Shown here: positions 48,119-57,198 of the stretch, one piece after another
Numbering within the stretch: the stretch's first letter is position 1
Layout of the letters: each line of letters begins with the position of its first letter
Assembly (NCBI GenBank): GCA_028622995.1
Contig: JAJQJQ010000004.1
Location: 5,456,001-5,520,000 of the forward strand
DNA: 64,000 nucleotides
Direction: 5' to 3'
Source: Panagrolaimus kolymaensis
Taxonomy: Eukaryota; Nematoda; Chromadorea; Rhabditida; Panagrolaimidae
Position numbers and translations under genes: made by a program
The notes under the pieces: generated by a model
Databases searched by the model: none
What the model saw: the letters and a program-made list of their open reading frames with translations, nothing else
What the model was told of the DNA's origin: nothing

Positions 48119-48414
48119 TGTTATGACCGTAATGAGGGTCAAACAAAGATAAGTTTCCGGTTTGTGAATAAATAGACACAAATATAAATAAGGTATTTAT
48201 TCAGCAGAAACTATAGCAATTATTCCGAGCGGTAGAATAATTGCAGACAGAGTAAAGTTAGTTCTGTATGTAAATTACAATGAATGAATGACAACAAAGA
48301 AATAATGGCGCGAGTGAAGAATAATAACATGCAGCCATTTGAGGACCATTCGTTCCGGGACCCAAGAGAACCATCAAACCATTTGAAAGATTCTGTGGTC
48401 ACAGACTCACAACA
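48119..48414 (-). repeat. 3' LTR of the Ty3 element
   Basis: 296 bp, TG...CA. Identical by eye to the 5' LTR. On the element strand it carries TATTTATATTT and AATAAA motifs usable as promoter and poly(A) signal. Confidence 0.97.
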
Positions 48415-48426
48415 CTTCTCCCTCCT
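48415..48426 (-). promoter_or_regulatory. polypurine tract
   Basis: On the element strand AGGAGGGAGAAG directly abuts the 3' LTR. It primes plus-strand DNA synthesis. It overlaps the stop codon of the polyprotein. Confidence 0.85.
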
Positions 48427-51400
48427 AACGAAGCATAGCATCTTCATTGAGGTTTTCATATCGAGAATTTCTTACACGATTTGTTGGATAGCGATGTTGA
48501 GGAGCTTGAACAGGAATACGAGCAGGAGAAGGAGAATTATTTTCCGGTGAGGTATTTGTAGTTGAGGATAGTTGAGCAGCAGGATTTGATGTAGTTGCAT
48601 CAGCAATTTCAGGATCATAAACTTGAATTTCTTCCGGTGTTGCATCTTGAGAATCATGTGATCTTTCGGCATCATTAGAATCCAAATCATCAGTTCTTGT
48701 TTCAATGACCATCGGGAGATTTGAAGTGGAAGTGACATCAGTTCGGCGGCGAAGTTGATTAGCATGTCGATCATGAGTCTTTCCGGTATCAGTATCCATG
48801 ATGATGTAAACAAGTTTACCTTTATGAGCTTCAATGATTCCAGGAGACCATCGACCATCCTTCTTCCCCTTATGAAAAATTGTTGAACCAATGATGAACT
48901 TCTTTTCTTTAGCACCATGATGACGATTGAACTGGGCATCTTGAGCTCCAGCAGATTCCATAAATTTGAGGAATTGAGGACGTAGTTGATCCATTTGTGT
49001 TCGGAGTTCACGACCAAGATGAGCATGAGCAGGAGTGCAATTTCCGGGAGTTGTTGAATGTGGAGTTGAACGATAGCATAGCAGGAACGTTGATACAGCA
49101 TCTTTCAGATCCAACGTTTCTCCATGAACTTCGATGTTTTTCTTGAAGAATCGTTTGATAACGTCTACCATACGCTCAGCTTGACCATTTGATTGAGGAT
49201 GGTATGGAGGAGAATTCATTAGTTCAATACCTTGTGTTTTACAGAAACCTTTGAAAGCTTCCGATTTGAATTGACTTCCATTGTCTGACACCAGCAGACG
49301 AGGACATCCATTATCAGCCATATAACGAAGTAAGCAGGAGATTGTAGTTCCGGTGGTAGCATGTTTCATCACCCAAGCATCAGTCCACTTTGAATAGCTA
49401 TCCACAGCTATGAGTACCATGCGTCCAAGTATTGGACCAAGAAAATCAAGATGAATTCGGTCACCAGGTTTTGAAGATTTCGGCCAAGACGAAAGTAAAG
49501 CCTTGATAGGAGCTTTGGATTGCTGAATGCAAGCCATGCATTGAGACACAATTTCTTCAATGTCCTTTGTTATTCCAGGCCAGTAAACATGCATACGAGC
49601 AAGAGCTTTTGTACGTTGAATACCATCATGACCTTTGTGTAGTTGAAGCAGAACTCGTTGTCGAAGAATCTCTGGGATGTAAACGCGATCTTCAAACATG
49701 ATGATGCCCTTTGAGAAGTAGTAGTTTCTCATGAACTTGTTATTCTTAGCAACATCAGATCTTGAAATAATTTCTTTAGCAAGAGAATCTTCTTCATAAG
49801 CAGCTTTGATATCGTCCGATGTAACCATAGAGAACCGTTCAACCAAGTTGATAGCCATGCCATTTTCCATAGGTTCAATTTCGTCTTCTTCTTCATACAT
49901 TTCCGGTATTGATTTTGCTTCAGCAATGAGTCTTGAGAGAGCGTCAGCTTGACCAAAGTTGAGAGTGTTCCGGTATTCGATATCGAAGTCGTATGAAGAA
50001 AGGAAAATTGACCAGCGATGGAGACGATTAGCAGCGAACGAAGGTTTATCAGATTTTGGACCAAAGATGGAAAGAAGAGCTTTGTGATCTGTAAGAAGAG
50101 TAAACTTCTTACCTTCAAGATAACGATGGAATGTCTTGACAGCAGTGATCAATGCGAGAGCTTCTTTATCAGTCTGGGAATAACGTTGTTGACATCCGGT
50201 GAGAGACTTTGAGAAGAAATGAATTGGAACTTCCCGATCAGCAGATATGCGTTGAGTAATAACGCCACCAATACCAGTTTGTGAAGCATCAGCAGCAACG
50301 ATTATAGGAAATCGTGGATCAAAGCGAGCATTTAAACAATCACCAGAGATCATTTCTTTGAGTTTTCGAACAGCTTCGGATTGAATCATAGTCCATTTCC
50401 ATTCGACATCAGCTTTGAGAAGAGCATCCAGATGCTTACGTAATTCATGCATTCCGGGAATAAAGCTTTGATAAAAGTTTACCATACCAAGAAACGAGCG
50501 AAGAGAAGAGACATCTTGAGGTTCCGGCATGTTGCAAATAGCTTTAACCTTTTCAGGATCAGGAGTAATTCCATCAGGACCAATGATTTTACCAAGGAAT
50601 TTGATTGAAGAGCGAAAGAATTTACACTTCTTGAAGTTCAGCGTAAAGCCCCATTCAGTCATTCTTTGAAGCAGTCGATGAAGATGTCGAAGATGTTCGT
50701 CGGTGTCTTTACTAGCTACCAAGAGATCATCGAAGTAAGGATGAACAAAAGGCATGTCTTTACACATTTCTTCCATAACTTGTTGAAAATCAGATGGAGC
50801 AGTTTTCAGTCCTTGAGGAAGACGATTGAAGCGGAAGAATCCAAATGGTGTTGAAATGGTAGCAAGTTTCCGGCTTTCATCATCAAGAGTGAGTTGATGG
50901 TAAGCTTGAGAAACGTCAACAATACTATACACCTTTGAGTCAGCTAAGCGAGCGAATATTTCTTCCGGTATCGGTTGTTGAAAACCAGGTTCAGCAAGTT
51001 GTTTATTCAATCCGGTGGAGAAATCAACCACGAAGCGAGAATCACCATCTTTCTTTGGAACCATAGAGCAAGGAGCAGCATATTCTGTGAAAGTAACAGG
51101 ATATATTATTCCATTTCTTTGAAGAGCAGCAAGTTCTTTTTCAACGAGTTCTTTAGCATAGAGACTAAGACGACGAGCAGGAATAAAGACAGGCTTTACA
51201 TCCGGTGTAAGTTGAAGATGGACTTGCTTCTTAGTACAACATCCTATAGTTCCATTGAAGAGAGCAGTATACGATGTTCGAAGGCTTTCAATAACTTCCG
51301 GTGATACCAAAGATTCATTTGAAGATAAAGAACATATCATCAATTCGGGATCAGCAACGGATAACTTGAAAGCATTATAGAAATCTCTACCAAGAAGTGT

Positions 51401-52603
51401 GACATTATATTTTGACACATAAATTTCCATTGAAGTAGTGGTACCATGACGAGTTACAAGAGCTTTGAAAGAGCCATCGATTCGAGCAGAAAAATTTCCG
51501 AAAGTATTAGCATTGAATGGTCCTCCTGTAAGGAGAGGTGAACCAACTTTCTTATAATCTTTTGGATTTAGGACAGTTAAAGATGAGCCAGTATCTAACA
51601 AAGCTTTAAGATCCATACCATTGATATTGACATCCAGCATAAGAGAGGGATCTTTCCGGTGAACCATACAACTTCCTGAAGGTGGAGAAATTTGCATGAT
51701 AGTTTGTTCATCTTCGGTATCAAGATAACGGAATTTAGCATTATTCTTATGACCACCAGCTTTCTTAAAGTTGTTCTTCATCTGAGGCATCTTCTCCCCT
51801 TTCTTTGATTGATTGCAAGCAGCAGCAATATGACCAACATTCTTGCAGTTTGAACAAGTAGCGTTCATATAAGGACAATCTTTCCGGAGATGAAGTTCAG
51901 TGCATCCATAGCAAGGTTTGATTTGAAACGGTCGAGTGTCACGATGTTCATATTTCTTCATTCCGGATTGACGAGGAGCAACATAGCGAATTGATGGAGC
52001 TTCGATGAGACGTTGATCTTGTTGCGTTTGAATCATTGTACGAATAGTTTCCGAGCATGTTTCAAATTCCGTCTTAGCATTGGTTTTGAGGAGTTCCAAG
52101 ATTCTTAGACGATATTGTGCAAGAGCAGGAGACTTCATTGACATCAATAGACCAAGAGTTTTGAGTTCGTTCACAGTGAAAGCTTCGAATTCAAAAGTTG
52201 CAGCAAGTTGTTCAATCCGGGCACAAAGAGTTGTTATGTTTTCAGCATCGTTTCCATCCCATTGAAGTTGAAAGAATTCATAACGATTAGCAAAAGTTGA
52301 AGGCTTTCGATCATAAATCTTGACCATAACAGCTTTGAGTTCATCCGGAGTAGTAACATCTTCTATCTTCTTTGGTAAAAGACCTTTAGCAACAGTCTTA
52401 AACGTTTCGATATCCAAAGATGAGATCATCAGAGCGGCTTTTTCAGCAGGCTTAACTTCCGGGAATAGCTTGAATTTGAAGTCAATACATCGAAACCATG
52501 TAGAAGCAGAATCACCAGCAGCGATATCCGGCTTGAATTGAGGTAAAGATGGAAAGTGAACACGACCAGTAGCACCAACAGTAGCATTAGGATCTTCCGG
52601 CAT
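48425..52603 (-). CDS. gag-pol polyprotein of the Ty3/gypsy element
   Basis: One uninterrupted frame, start ATG at 52603 (1392 aa); the frame is open further upstream into the 5' LTR with no ATG. Positions below count from the upstream end of the frame at 52780; subtract 59 for numbering from the ATG. Domains in order: gag capsid-like region; two CCHC-like knuckles near 289-315 (the second a canonical CSNCKNVGHIAAAC); aspartic protease with LLDTGSS near 396; reverse transcriptase with YFDD near 680; RNase H (VAADAS near 828 and LTDHKAL); integrase with an HHCC zinc site near 1050 and the DDE triad (Asp in LDFLG near 1109, SDNGSQF near 1163, Glu near 1201). The gene order RT-RNaseH-IN defines Ty3/gypsy rather than copia. 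Gag and pol share one frame, so no frameshift is needed. All catalytic signatures are present. The C-terminal tail is Ser/Thr/Pro-rich. Confidence 0.97.
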   Translation of the reverse strand: MPEDPNATVGATGRVHFPSLPQFKPDIAAGDSASTWFRCIDFKFKLFPEVKPAEKAALMISSLDIETFKTVAKGLLPKKIEDVTTPDELKAVMVKIYDRKPSTFANRYEFFQLQWDGNDAENITTLCARIEQLAATFEFEAFTVNELKTLGLLMSMKSPALAQYRLRILELLKTNAKTEFETCSETIRTMIQTQQDQRLIEAPSIRYVAPRQSGMKKYEHRDTRPFQIKPCYGCTELHLRKDCPYMNATCSNCKNVGHIAAACNQSKKGEKMPQMKNNFKKAGGHKNNAKFRYLDTEDEQTIMQISPPSGSCMVHRKDPSLMLDVNINGMDLKALLDTGSSLTVLNPKDYKKVGSPLLTGGPFNANTFGNFSARIDGSFKALVTRHGTTTSMEIYVSKYNVTLLGRDFYNAFKLSVADPELMICSLSSNESLVSPEVIESLRTSYTALFNGTIGCCTKKQVHLQLTPDVKPVFIPARRLSLYAKELVEKELAALQRNGIIYPVTFTEYAAPCSMVPKKDGDSRFVVDFSTGLNKQLAEPGFQQPIPEEIFARLADSKVYSIVDVSQAYHQLTLDDESRKLATISTPFGFFRFNRLPQGLKTAPSDFQQVMEEMCKDMPFVHPYFDDLLVASKDTDEHLRHLHRLLQRMTEWGFTLNFKKCKFFRSSIKFLGKIIGPDGITPDPEKVKAICNMPEPQDVSSLRSFLGMVNFYQSFIPGMHELRKHLDALLKADVEWKWTMIQSEAVRKLKEMISGDCLNARFDPRFPIIVAADASQTGIGGVITQRISADREVPIHFFSKSLTGCQQRYSQTDKEALALITAVKTFHRYLEGKKFTLLTDHKALLSIFGPKSDKPSFAANRLHRWSIFLSSYDFDIEYRNTLNFGQADALSRLIAEAKSIPEMYEEEDEIEPMENGMAINLVERFSMVTSDDIKAAYEEDSLAKEIISRSDVAKNNKFMRNYYFSKGIIMFEDRVYIPEILRQRVLLQLHKGHDGIQRTKALARMHVYWPGITKDIEEIVSQCMACIQQSKAPIKALLSSWPKSSKPGDRIHLDFLGPILGRMVLIAVDSYSKWTDAWVMKHATTGTTISCLLRYMADNGCPRLLVSDNGSQFKSEAFKGFCKTQGIELMNSPPYHPQSNGQAERMVDVIKRFFKKNIEVHGETLDLKDAVSTFLLCYRSTPHSTTPGNCTPAHAHLGRELRTQMDQLRPQFLKFMESAGAQDAQFNRHHGAKEKKFIIGSTIFHKGKKDGRWSPGIIEAHKGKLVYIIMDTDTGKTHDRHANQLRRRTDVTSTSNLPMVIETRTDDLDSNDAERSHDSQDATPEEIQVYDPEIADATTSNPAAQLSSTTNTSPENNSPSPARIPVQAPQHRYPTNRVRNSRYENLNEDAMLR

Positions 52604-52702
52604 TGTTGAAGTTGAAGAACAAGAAGATGAGCCACCAGCAAACAAAAGCACGAGAAGAGAGAGCACCAAGTAGCACGAGCAGTTAGAGTATGAGTAAGTA
52701 AT

Positions 52703-52716
52703 CACTCTCGTCACCA
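52703..52716 (-). promoter_or_regulatory. primer-binding site
   Basis: Three bases inside the 5' LTR. Element strand TGGTGACGAGAGTG is complementary to a tRNA 3' end terminating in CCA. The tRNA species was not identified. Confidence 0.8.
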
Positions 52717-52719
52717 ATT

Positions 52720-53015
52720 TGTTATGACCGTAATGAGGGTCAAACAAAGATAAGTTTCCGGTTTGTGAATAAATAGACACAAATATAAATAAGGTATTTA
52801 TTCAGCAGAAACTATAGCAATTATTCCGAGCGGTAGAATAATTGCAGACAGAGTAAAGTTAGTTCTGTATGTAAATTACAATGAATGAATGACAACAAAG
52901 AAATAATGGCGCGAGTGAAGAATAATAACATGCAGCCATTTGAGGACCATTCGTTCCGGGACCCAAGAGAACCATCAAACCATTTGAAAGATTCTGTGGT
53001 CACAGACTCACAACA
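52720..53015 (-). repeat. 5' LTR of the Ty3 element
   Basis: 296 bp, TG...CA, upstream of gag-pol on the minus strand. No difference from the 3' LTR was found by eye. Confidence 0.97.
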
Positions 53016-53020
53016 ATAGT

Positions 53021-53502
53021 CGAATTAGTATCTCCAGCAAGAACAGTATAGTCAAAAAAAAAATTTCGTAATTCAAATCTTTCGAAAATCTGTCACCCAC
53101 TTTTTTCTCCGTCCGTTCGTGCGTCCGTCCCCCGCATGGTGCGCGCATGCTTTGGTCAAACCGAAAAGCAAAAAGCTTTCATATGCTTACAAAATGTTAC
53201 AAAATAGAAACAAAATCTTACGAAAGCTAACAAATAACCACTTTCTTTTTTTTTGTTGATATGGTTTTTTTATTTTATGCACTTGATATACCCGATATGC
53301 TTAAGGAAAATGATATATTCATCAGATGACATTAAACATATATTATTAAATATTGGTAACACTTTTAATTAAATTAAAAAAATATTTTTTTTTACATTTG
53401 TTTTATTTTTAAAAATTCAAAATTATCATAAAGTTTTAAAATAAAAAAATACGAACTAAAAAGAAATAAAAGAAGGCAAAGCTTTTACATAAAAATTAAA
53501 AT
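53021..53502. other. non-coding
   Basis: Flank of the Ty3 element, with a GC-rich patch near 53110-53150 (CGTCCGTTCGTGCGTCCGTC), then AT-rich 3' region of the USP-like gene. Nothing else recognised. Confidence 0.4.
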
Positions 53503-54351
53503 TTATTCATCATCGCGTTTATATAAAAGTAAACTATAATTGGTTATAGCAGGCGTGAAGCTTGGCTTTTTATCAATAATTTCACCGTTGATGGTTCTCC
53601 AGCCTGAGTTTGTTTTTACCCAAGTAATATAAAATTTGGGTTTCTTTTCGATAGCGGCTATTAAAATCCAATTAAAATTAAACATTTTTACTTCTGATAA
53701 TCCAGTAACTGTGAAGGATCGCTTTTTCGGTTTATTATTTTTGGTTTTCGCGAGAGGATCTATATACATACCATCGATTTCAATCAAAATGTATTGCAAA
53801 TTGGGATCTTGAGGATTTTGCAATCGAATGGTTGAATATTTTAAATCGCTAATTTTTTCTTTATCATCATTTGCTTTTTTTTGAGAGCATTCAATGCATT
53901 TTTCTGATGAAGTTTGCCATTTTTTAAATAATTCATCAAAGTTTAATTTGTTTTCTTTGGCTGTTGCTTTTACTGGAAATAGTTCAGTATTACCAAATGA
54001 AAAAGGAATTGAGTAAATGCTGTTTCGTTCGTAATTTGTACCACAGCCACAACGAATTGTTTTCATGTAATCAATTTGGAATGGGAATTTAGCTTCAACA
54101 GGAAACTGCAAAAATATTTTCGATAAAAAATTTAGCGCAATTGGTTCAAGGTTAGGATAATTCTGCTCGAAGTCATTTTGAAGTCTGGTGATTGTTGTTG
54201 TTCCAGAATTATTTAAAACTAAAGCCAATTCAAGGAGCATCGAATTCGTTTGTGGATTATGTTGTAAATATTCAACTAGCGATGCAAGACGTTGTAAAAA
54301 GTTAATAGCGCTAATAATATGTGAATTAGTTTCAGATTGTTGAAGCTTCAT
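53503..54351 (-). CDS. USP-like pseudoenzyme (ubiquitin hydrolase fold remnant)
   Basis: One exon, 283 codons (282 aa), from ATG 54351; the frame is open upstream to an acceptor-like TATAG near 54400. The order of features suggests a ubiquitin-specific protease core lacking its first part: two CxC/CxxC zinc-finger-like pairs (CGCGT and CIECS) and, near the end, NWILIAAIEKKPKFYITWVK followed by SGWRTINGE and ITNYSLLLYKR, which parallel the USP His box (GHYxAY...W...D) and last strands. The Cys box is absent, and the His of GHY is replaced (PKFYITW). It is thus a likely inactive, divergent member or a 5'-truncated gene. Intact over 280 codons. Identification is by pattern and moderate. Confidence 0.55.
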   Translation of the reverse strand: MKLQQSETNSHIISAINFLQRLASLVEYLQHNPQTNSMLLELALVLNNSGTTTITRLQNDFEQNYPNLEPIALNFLSKIFLQFPVEAKFPFQIDYMKTIRCGCGTNYERNSIYSIPFSFGNTELFPVKATAKENKLNFDELFKKWQTSSEKCIECSQKKANDDKEKISDLKYSTIRLQNPQDPNLQYILIEIDGMYIDPLAKTKNNKPKKRSFTVTGLSEVKMFNFNWILIAAIEKKPKFYITWVKTNSGWRTINGEIIDKKPSFTPAITNYSLLLYKRDDE

Positions 54352-54399
54352 CAATGGCTGTCCAGCTTTATCTGTTTCTTCGATTACCTTAAAAGTTAT

Positions 54400-55230
54400 A
54401 TACTATAAAAAAAAAAAAAAGCTTGCTTTATTAAAATTAGTATTAGTTTTTTTTTAATTCCAAAATAAATGTTTTAATCGGGAGACACTTTTTTTATTCT
54501 GAATTTGTATAAAAATAAAAAAATGAATATCAAAAAATTCTAGCTTTTGTAACAATTTAAAAAAACCTGACGAACGACATTTGTTGATGGCAATGCGTCT
54601 TTCTTGAAATTCTTGTGTTCAAAAAATTTGAATAAATGTCAGTTCACACTTTTTTTTTCACACCTTTTTACTTCTTTCTTCCAAAAAAAACCAAAAAAGA
54701 TCTTGGTTCACGCCGCCCATTTTTATTTATTCATTTTTCTGTATTGCATTGCAATGAAATTTGATTCAAAATAAATTTTCTATTTTTTTTTGAAAACGAC
54801 ATTTTTTTAAACACTGTCTTTTGATACAAAATTTTCTTTGCCATTTTAAGTGATGGTTCAAATTCGTTAAAGAAAGTGCCATTCTATTCTATTCATACCT
54901 GCTTTCTTTCATTTTTATTTTTTGAACGATTTTTTGAATTCTCTTTTCTTCTTTTTTTCCTTCTTAGTTTGAATAATGAAAAAAAAACTCTGCTCTTTTC
55001 ATTTCATTCATTTTTTAGGTTTCGTTTTCTTTTTTCTTTAAAAATCAAAAAACCGGATAACATTTTCACCGAAATTTGTTGTATTAGAAAAGAGAACGAT
55101 AGCACTTGCGTACAAATTGCCTCAAAAATAATTTTAAAAACACGGAAATATCAAAATGCAAACAACAAAATTCATGTGCCAGTAATAATGTTTTTGATTT
55201 TATTTTTACTTAGAAAGTTTTTTTAAAGCA
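54400..55230. other. intergenic, AT-rich
   Basis: About 830 bp upstream of the USP-like gene. Long T and A tracts. A Phe-rich frame at 54876-55226 has low coding character. No gene recognised. Confidence 0.4.
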
Positions 55231-55482
55231 TTAAAGGGAGTGTCCCAAACGATGAGAATAATTTTACTACGACGGGTGTTCCTAGCCCGAAAGTTTCATT
55301 GTCTCAAAAGCTTACAAAGTGCTACGAATTTTTGAAGCTTTTTGTAGCATTTGGAGAAAATTTCGTAAGCTTTTGAAAAAACTTTGTAAAACTTTGTAAG
55401 ACTTGGAGACAGTGAAGAAAAACTTTCGGGCTAGGAACACCCGCTGTAAGGGTTTTCTCATCGTTTGGGACACTCCCTTTAA
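55231..55482. mobile_element. TTAA-flanked hairpin MITE (244 bp)
   Basis: TTAA occurs at 55231-55234 and 55479-55482. Between them lies an element starting AGGGAGTGTCCCAAACGATG and ending with its reverse complement, with long arms paired inward (for example GGGTGTTCCTAGCCCGAAAG against CTTTCGGGCTAGGAACACCC). No coding frame. TTAA target duplication suggests a piggyBac-type mobilising transposase, but other TTAA users exist. Confidence 0.85.
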
Positions 55483-55853
55483 ACAAATAAAAAAATAATC
55501 TGATGATTTTTTATTGTTTATAACTACAATTTCAAAACGTTATCAAACTTTATAGTTAAAAATTTTCAAACATTTGAATCGGTGGGGAAAAGTTACTCCG
55601 GCTCCAACTATAAAAATACAGGATCTATCATTTAATAGAGGAACGTTCTTCGACACGAAGTTACATGTCTGGTAGGTCCCTTGTTAGTCATTTCCAAATA
55701 ATGCGAACAGCCGAAATATTCAAACAAAATAAGAAACATGGCTACTTTCATTTTCATTCACTTTTTAAAGCATTTTTAATTTTTTATGTTACTGCTAGGC
55801 ATTTACACTAGTTTTTTTACTTTTTTAAATTTACAAAATTCAATAAAAAAAGG
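55483..55853. other. intergenic
   Basis: About 370 bp between two repeat elements. No gene seen. Confidence 0.4.
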
Positions 55854-56856
55854 GAAATCATATAATGGAAAAATCAAAACAATAAAAAGGAGGGAACTGG
55901 GTTCAATATAAGTCAATAAACGTATAGAAATCTTTTTTTTGATTCAATAAAAGTTGTTAATCATGAAGTCAATAAAAGTGGGGAAATCATTGATAAAATT
56001 AAGTCAATAAACGTGGAGAAATCTTTTTTTAAACCAAAGTAAACGTTTTTTGGAACACCCAGTTCAGCGGCGGCTTTAAAAAAATTTAGGGGAAAAAAAA
56101 TAAAATTCGAAACAATTTGAAAGCCAATAGCGATTTATTTTTTAGTAAGTCTTCCTTCCTAACATAAATGTAAGAGTATTCAGAAATCTAAACATTTAGT
56201 AAGCAATTTTTTTCTTCAAGTTTCTCAGCTCAGATTTGACGAGTTTTAAAGCAGATATTTATTACAATTTGCTCAAATATTATTATTATTAATATCTTTG
56301 CACAAATTCAATATTAGTAACAAAAATTACTTTAAAATATTAAAAAATTAGTACTTCTTTTTTTTCTTCATCAACCACAATTGAAAAAATTTCGCGTTGT
56401 GAGTTTGTTGTGAGTTTTCTATTCAATCAAAAAAAAATAAGAAAAAAAAAGTTAGAGAATAAACAAGTTTTCATTGCCACCTTGCTTAACCTTAAAAAAT
56501 CATAAACTTTAATAAACAAGCCAGTTTAAGTTTCTTAACTAGTAGCTATGGAAGAAAAATTTAATTAAAAATCAGATAAATTGACTCATCATAAAGTGAC
56601 TCATTCTTTAAAATGAGATGCAAAATTTTTTTAAAGCCGCCGCTGAACTGGGTGTTCCAAAAAACGTTTACTTTGGTTTAAAAAAAGATTTCTCCACGTT
56701 TATTGACTTAATTTTATCAATGATTTCCCCACTTTTATTGACTTCATGATTAACAACTTTTATTGAATCAAAAAAAAGATTTCTATACGTTTATTGACTT
56801 ATATTGAACCCAGTTCCCTCCTTTTTATTGTTTTGATTTTTCCATTATATGATTTC
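55854..56856. repeat. 1-kb inverted repeat with 234-bp arms
   Basis: 55854-56087 and 56623-56856 are near-perfect, ungapped reverse complements (234 bp each), separated by 535 bp. Each arm contains shorter interspersed copies of GTCAATAAACGTGGAGAAATC-like motifs and an inner element bounded by GAACTGGGT and ACCCAGTTC (55894-56065). No transposase frame. No target duplication was found at the outer ends. Confidence 0.85.
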
Positions 56857-57198
56857 GTATTTTTGTTTACATTATTTTTTTCGATATGGACAATTCAAAG
56901 AGAAAAAGTAAATTGCTTTTTTCCCATGCTAATTTCATTTTGCTTTATAAGCTACTGTAAAGTAAACCGTCAGCTTTTGGAGCGAATGTTTTAAACTCGC
57001 TGCTTCCAATTTTTGACAAAAAATTTTTTTTGCTTGATTGATTCAGTTTCATTCATTCATTATTTCTCCATTCTTACTTACCCTTCTTTTTCTTCCACTT
57101 TCTAATGTTTCTTCCAAAATTATTTATCATCCACCGCTAATATTTTTACTTGTTTCACATATTATTATTTTTAATCATTCGTATTTTCTCTTTTTAGC
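56857..57198. other. intergenic, promoter of the MATH-BTB gene
   Basis: About 340 bp. T-rich, ending in TTTTTAG just before the ATG, as for a trans-splice acceptor. Nothing else recognised. Confidence 0.45.

Larger units (their letters stand above)
48114..53020 (-). mobile_element. complete Ty3/gypsy LTR retrotransposon
   Basis: Full element of 4897 bp (48119-53015) in reverse orientation, bounded by the 5-bp direct duplication ATAGT (48114-48118 and 53016-53020). LTRs start TG and end CA. A primer-binding site (52703-52716) and a polypurine tract (48415-48426) sit at the expected sites. A single intact gag-pol frame lies between. No envelope frame was seen. LTRs are identical by eye over 296 bp, so the insertion is very recent. 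Confidence 0.97.

Noticed and set aside
48284..48550. Frames on the plus strand over the LTR and the end of gag-pol
   Set aside because: They are shadows of the LTR and of the minus-strand polyprotein.
54876..55226. Phe-rich frame upstream of the USP-like gene
   Set aside because: Low-complexity translation of T tracts; no coding evidence.
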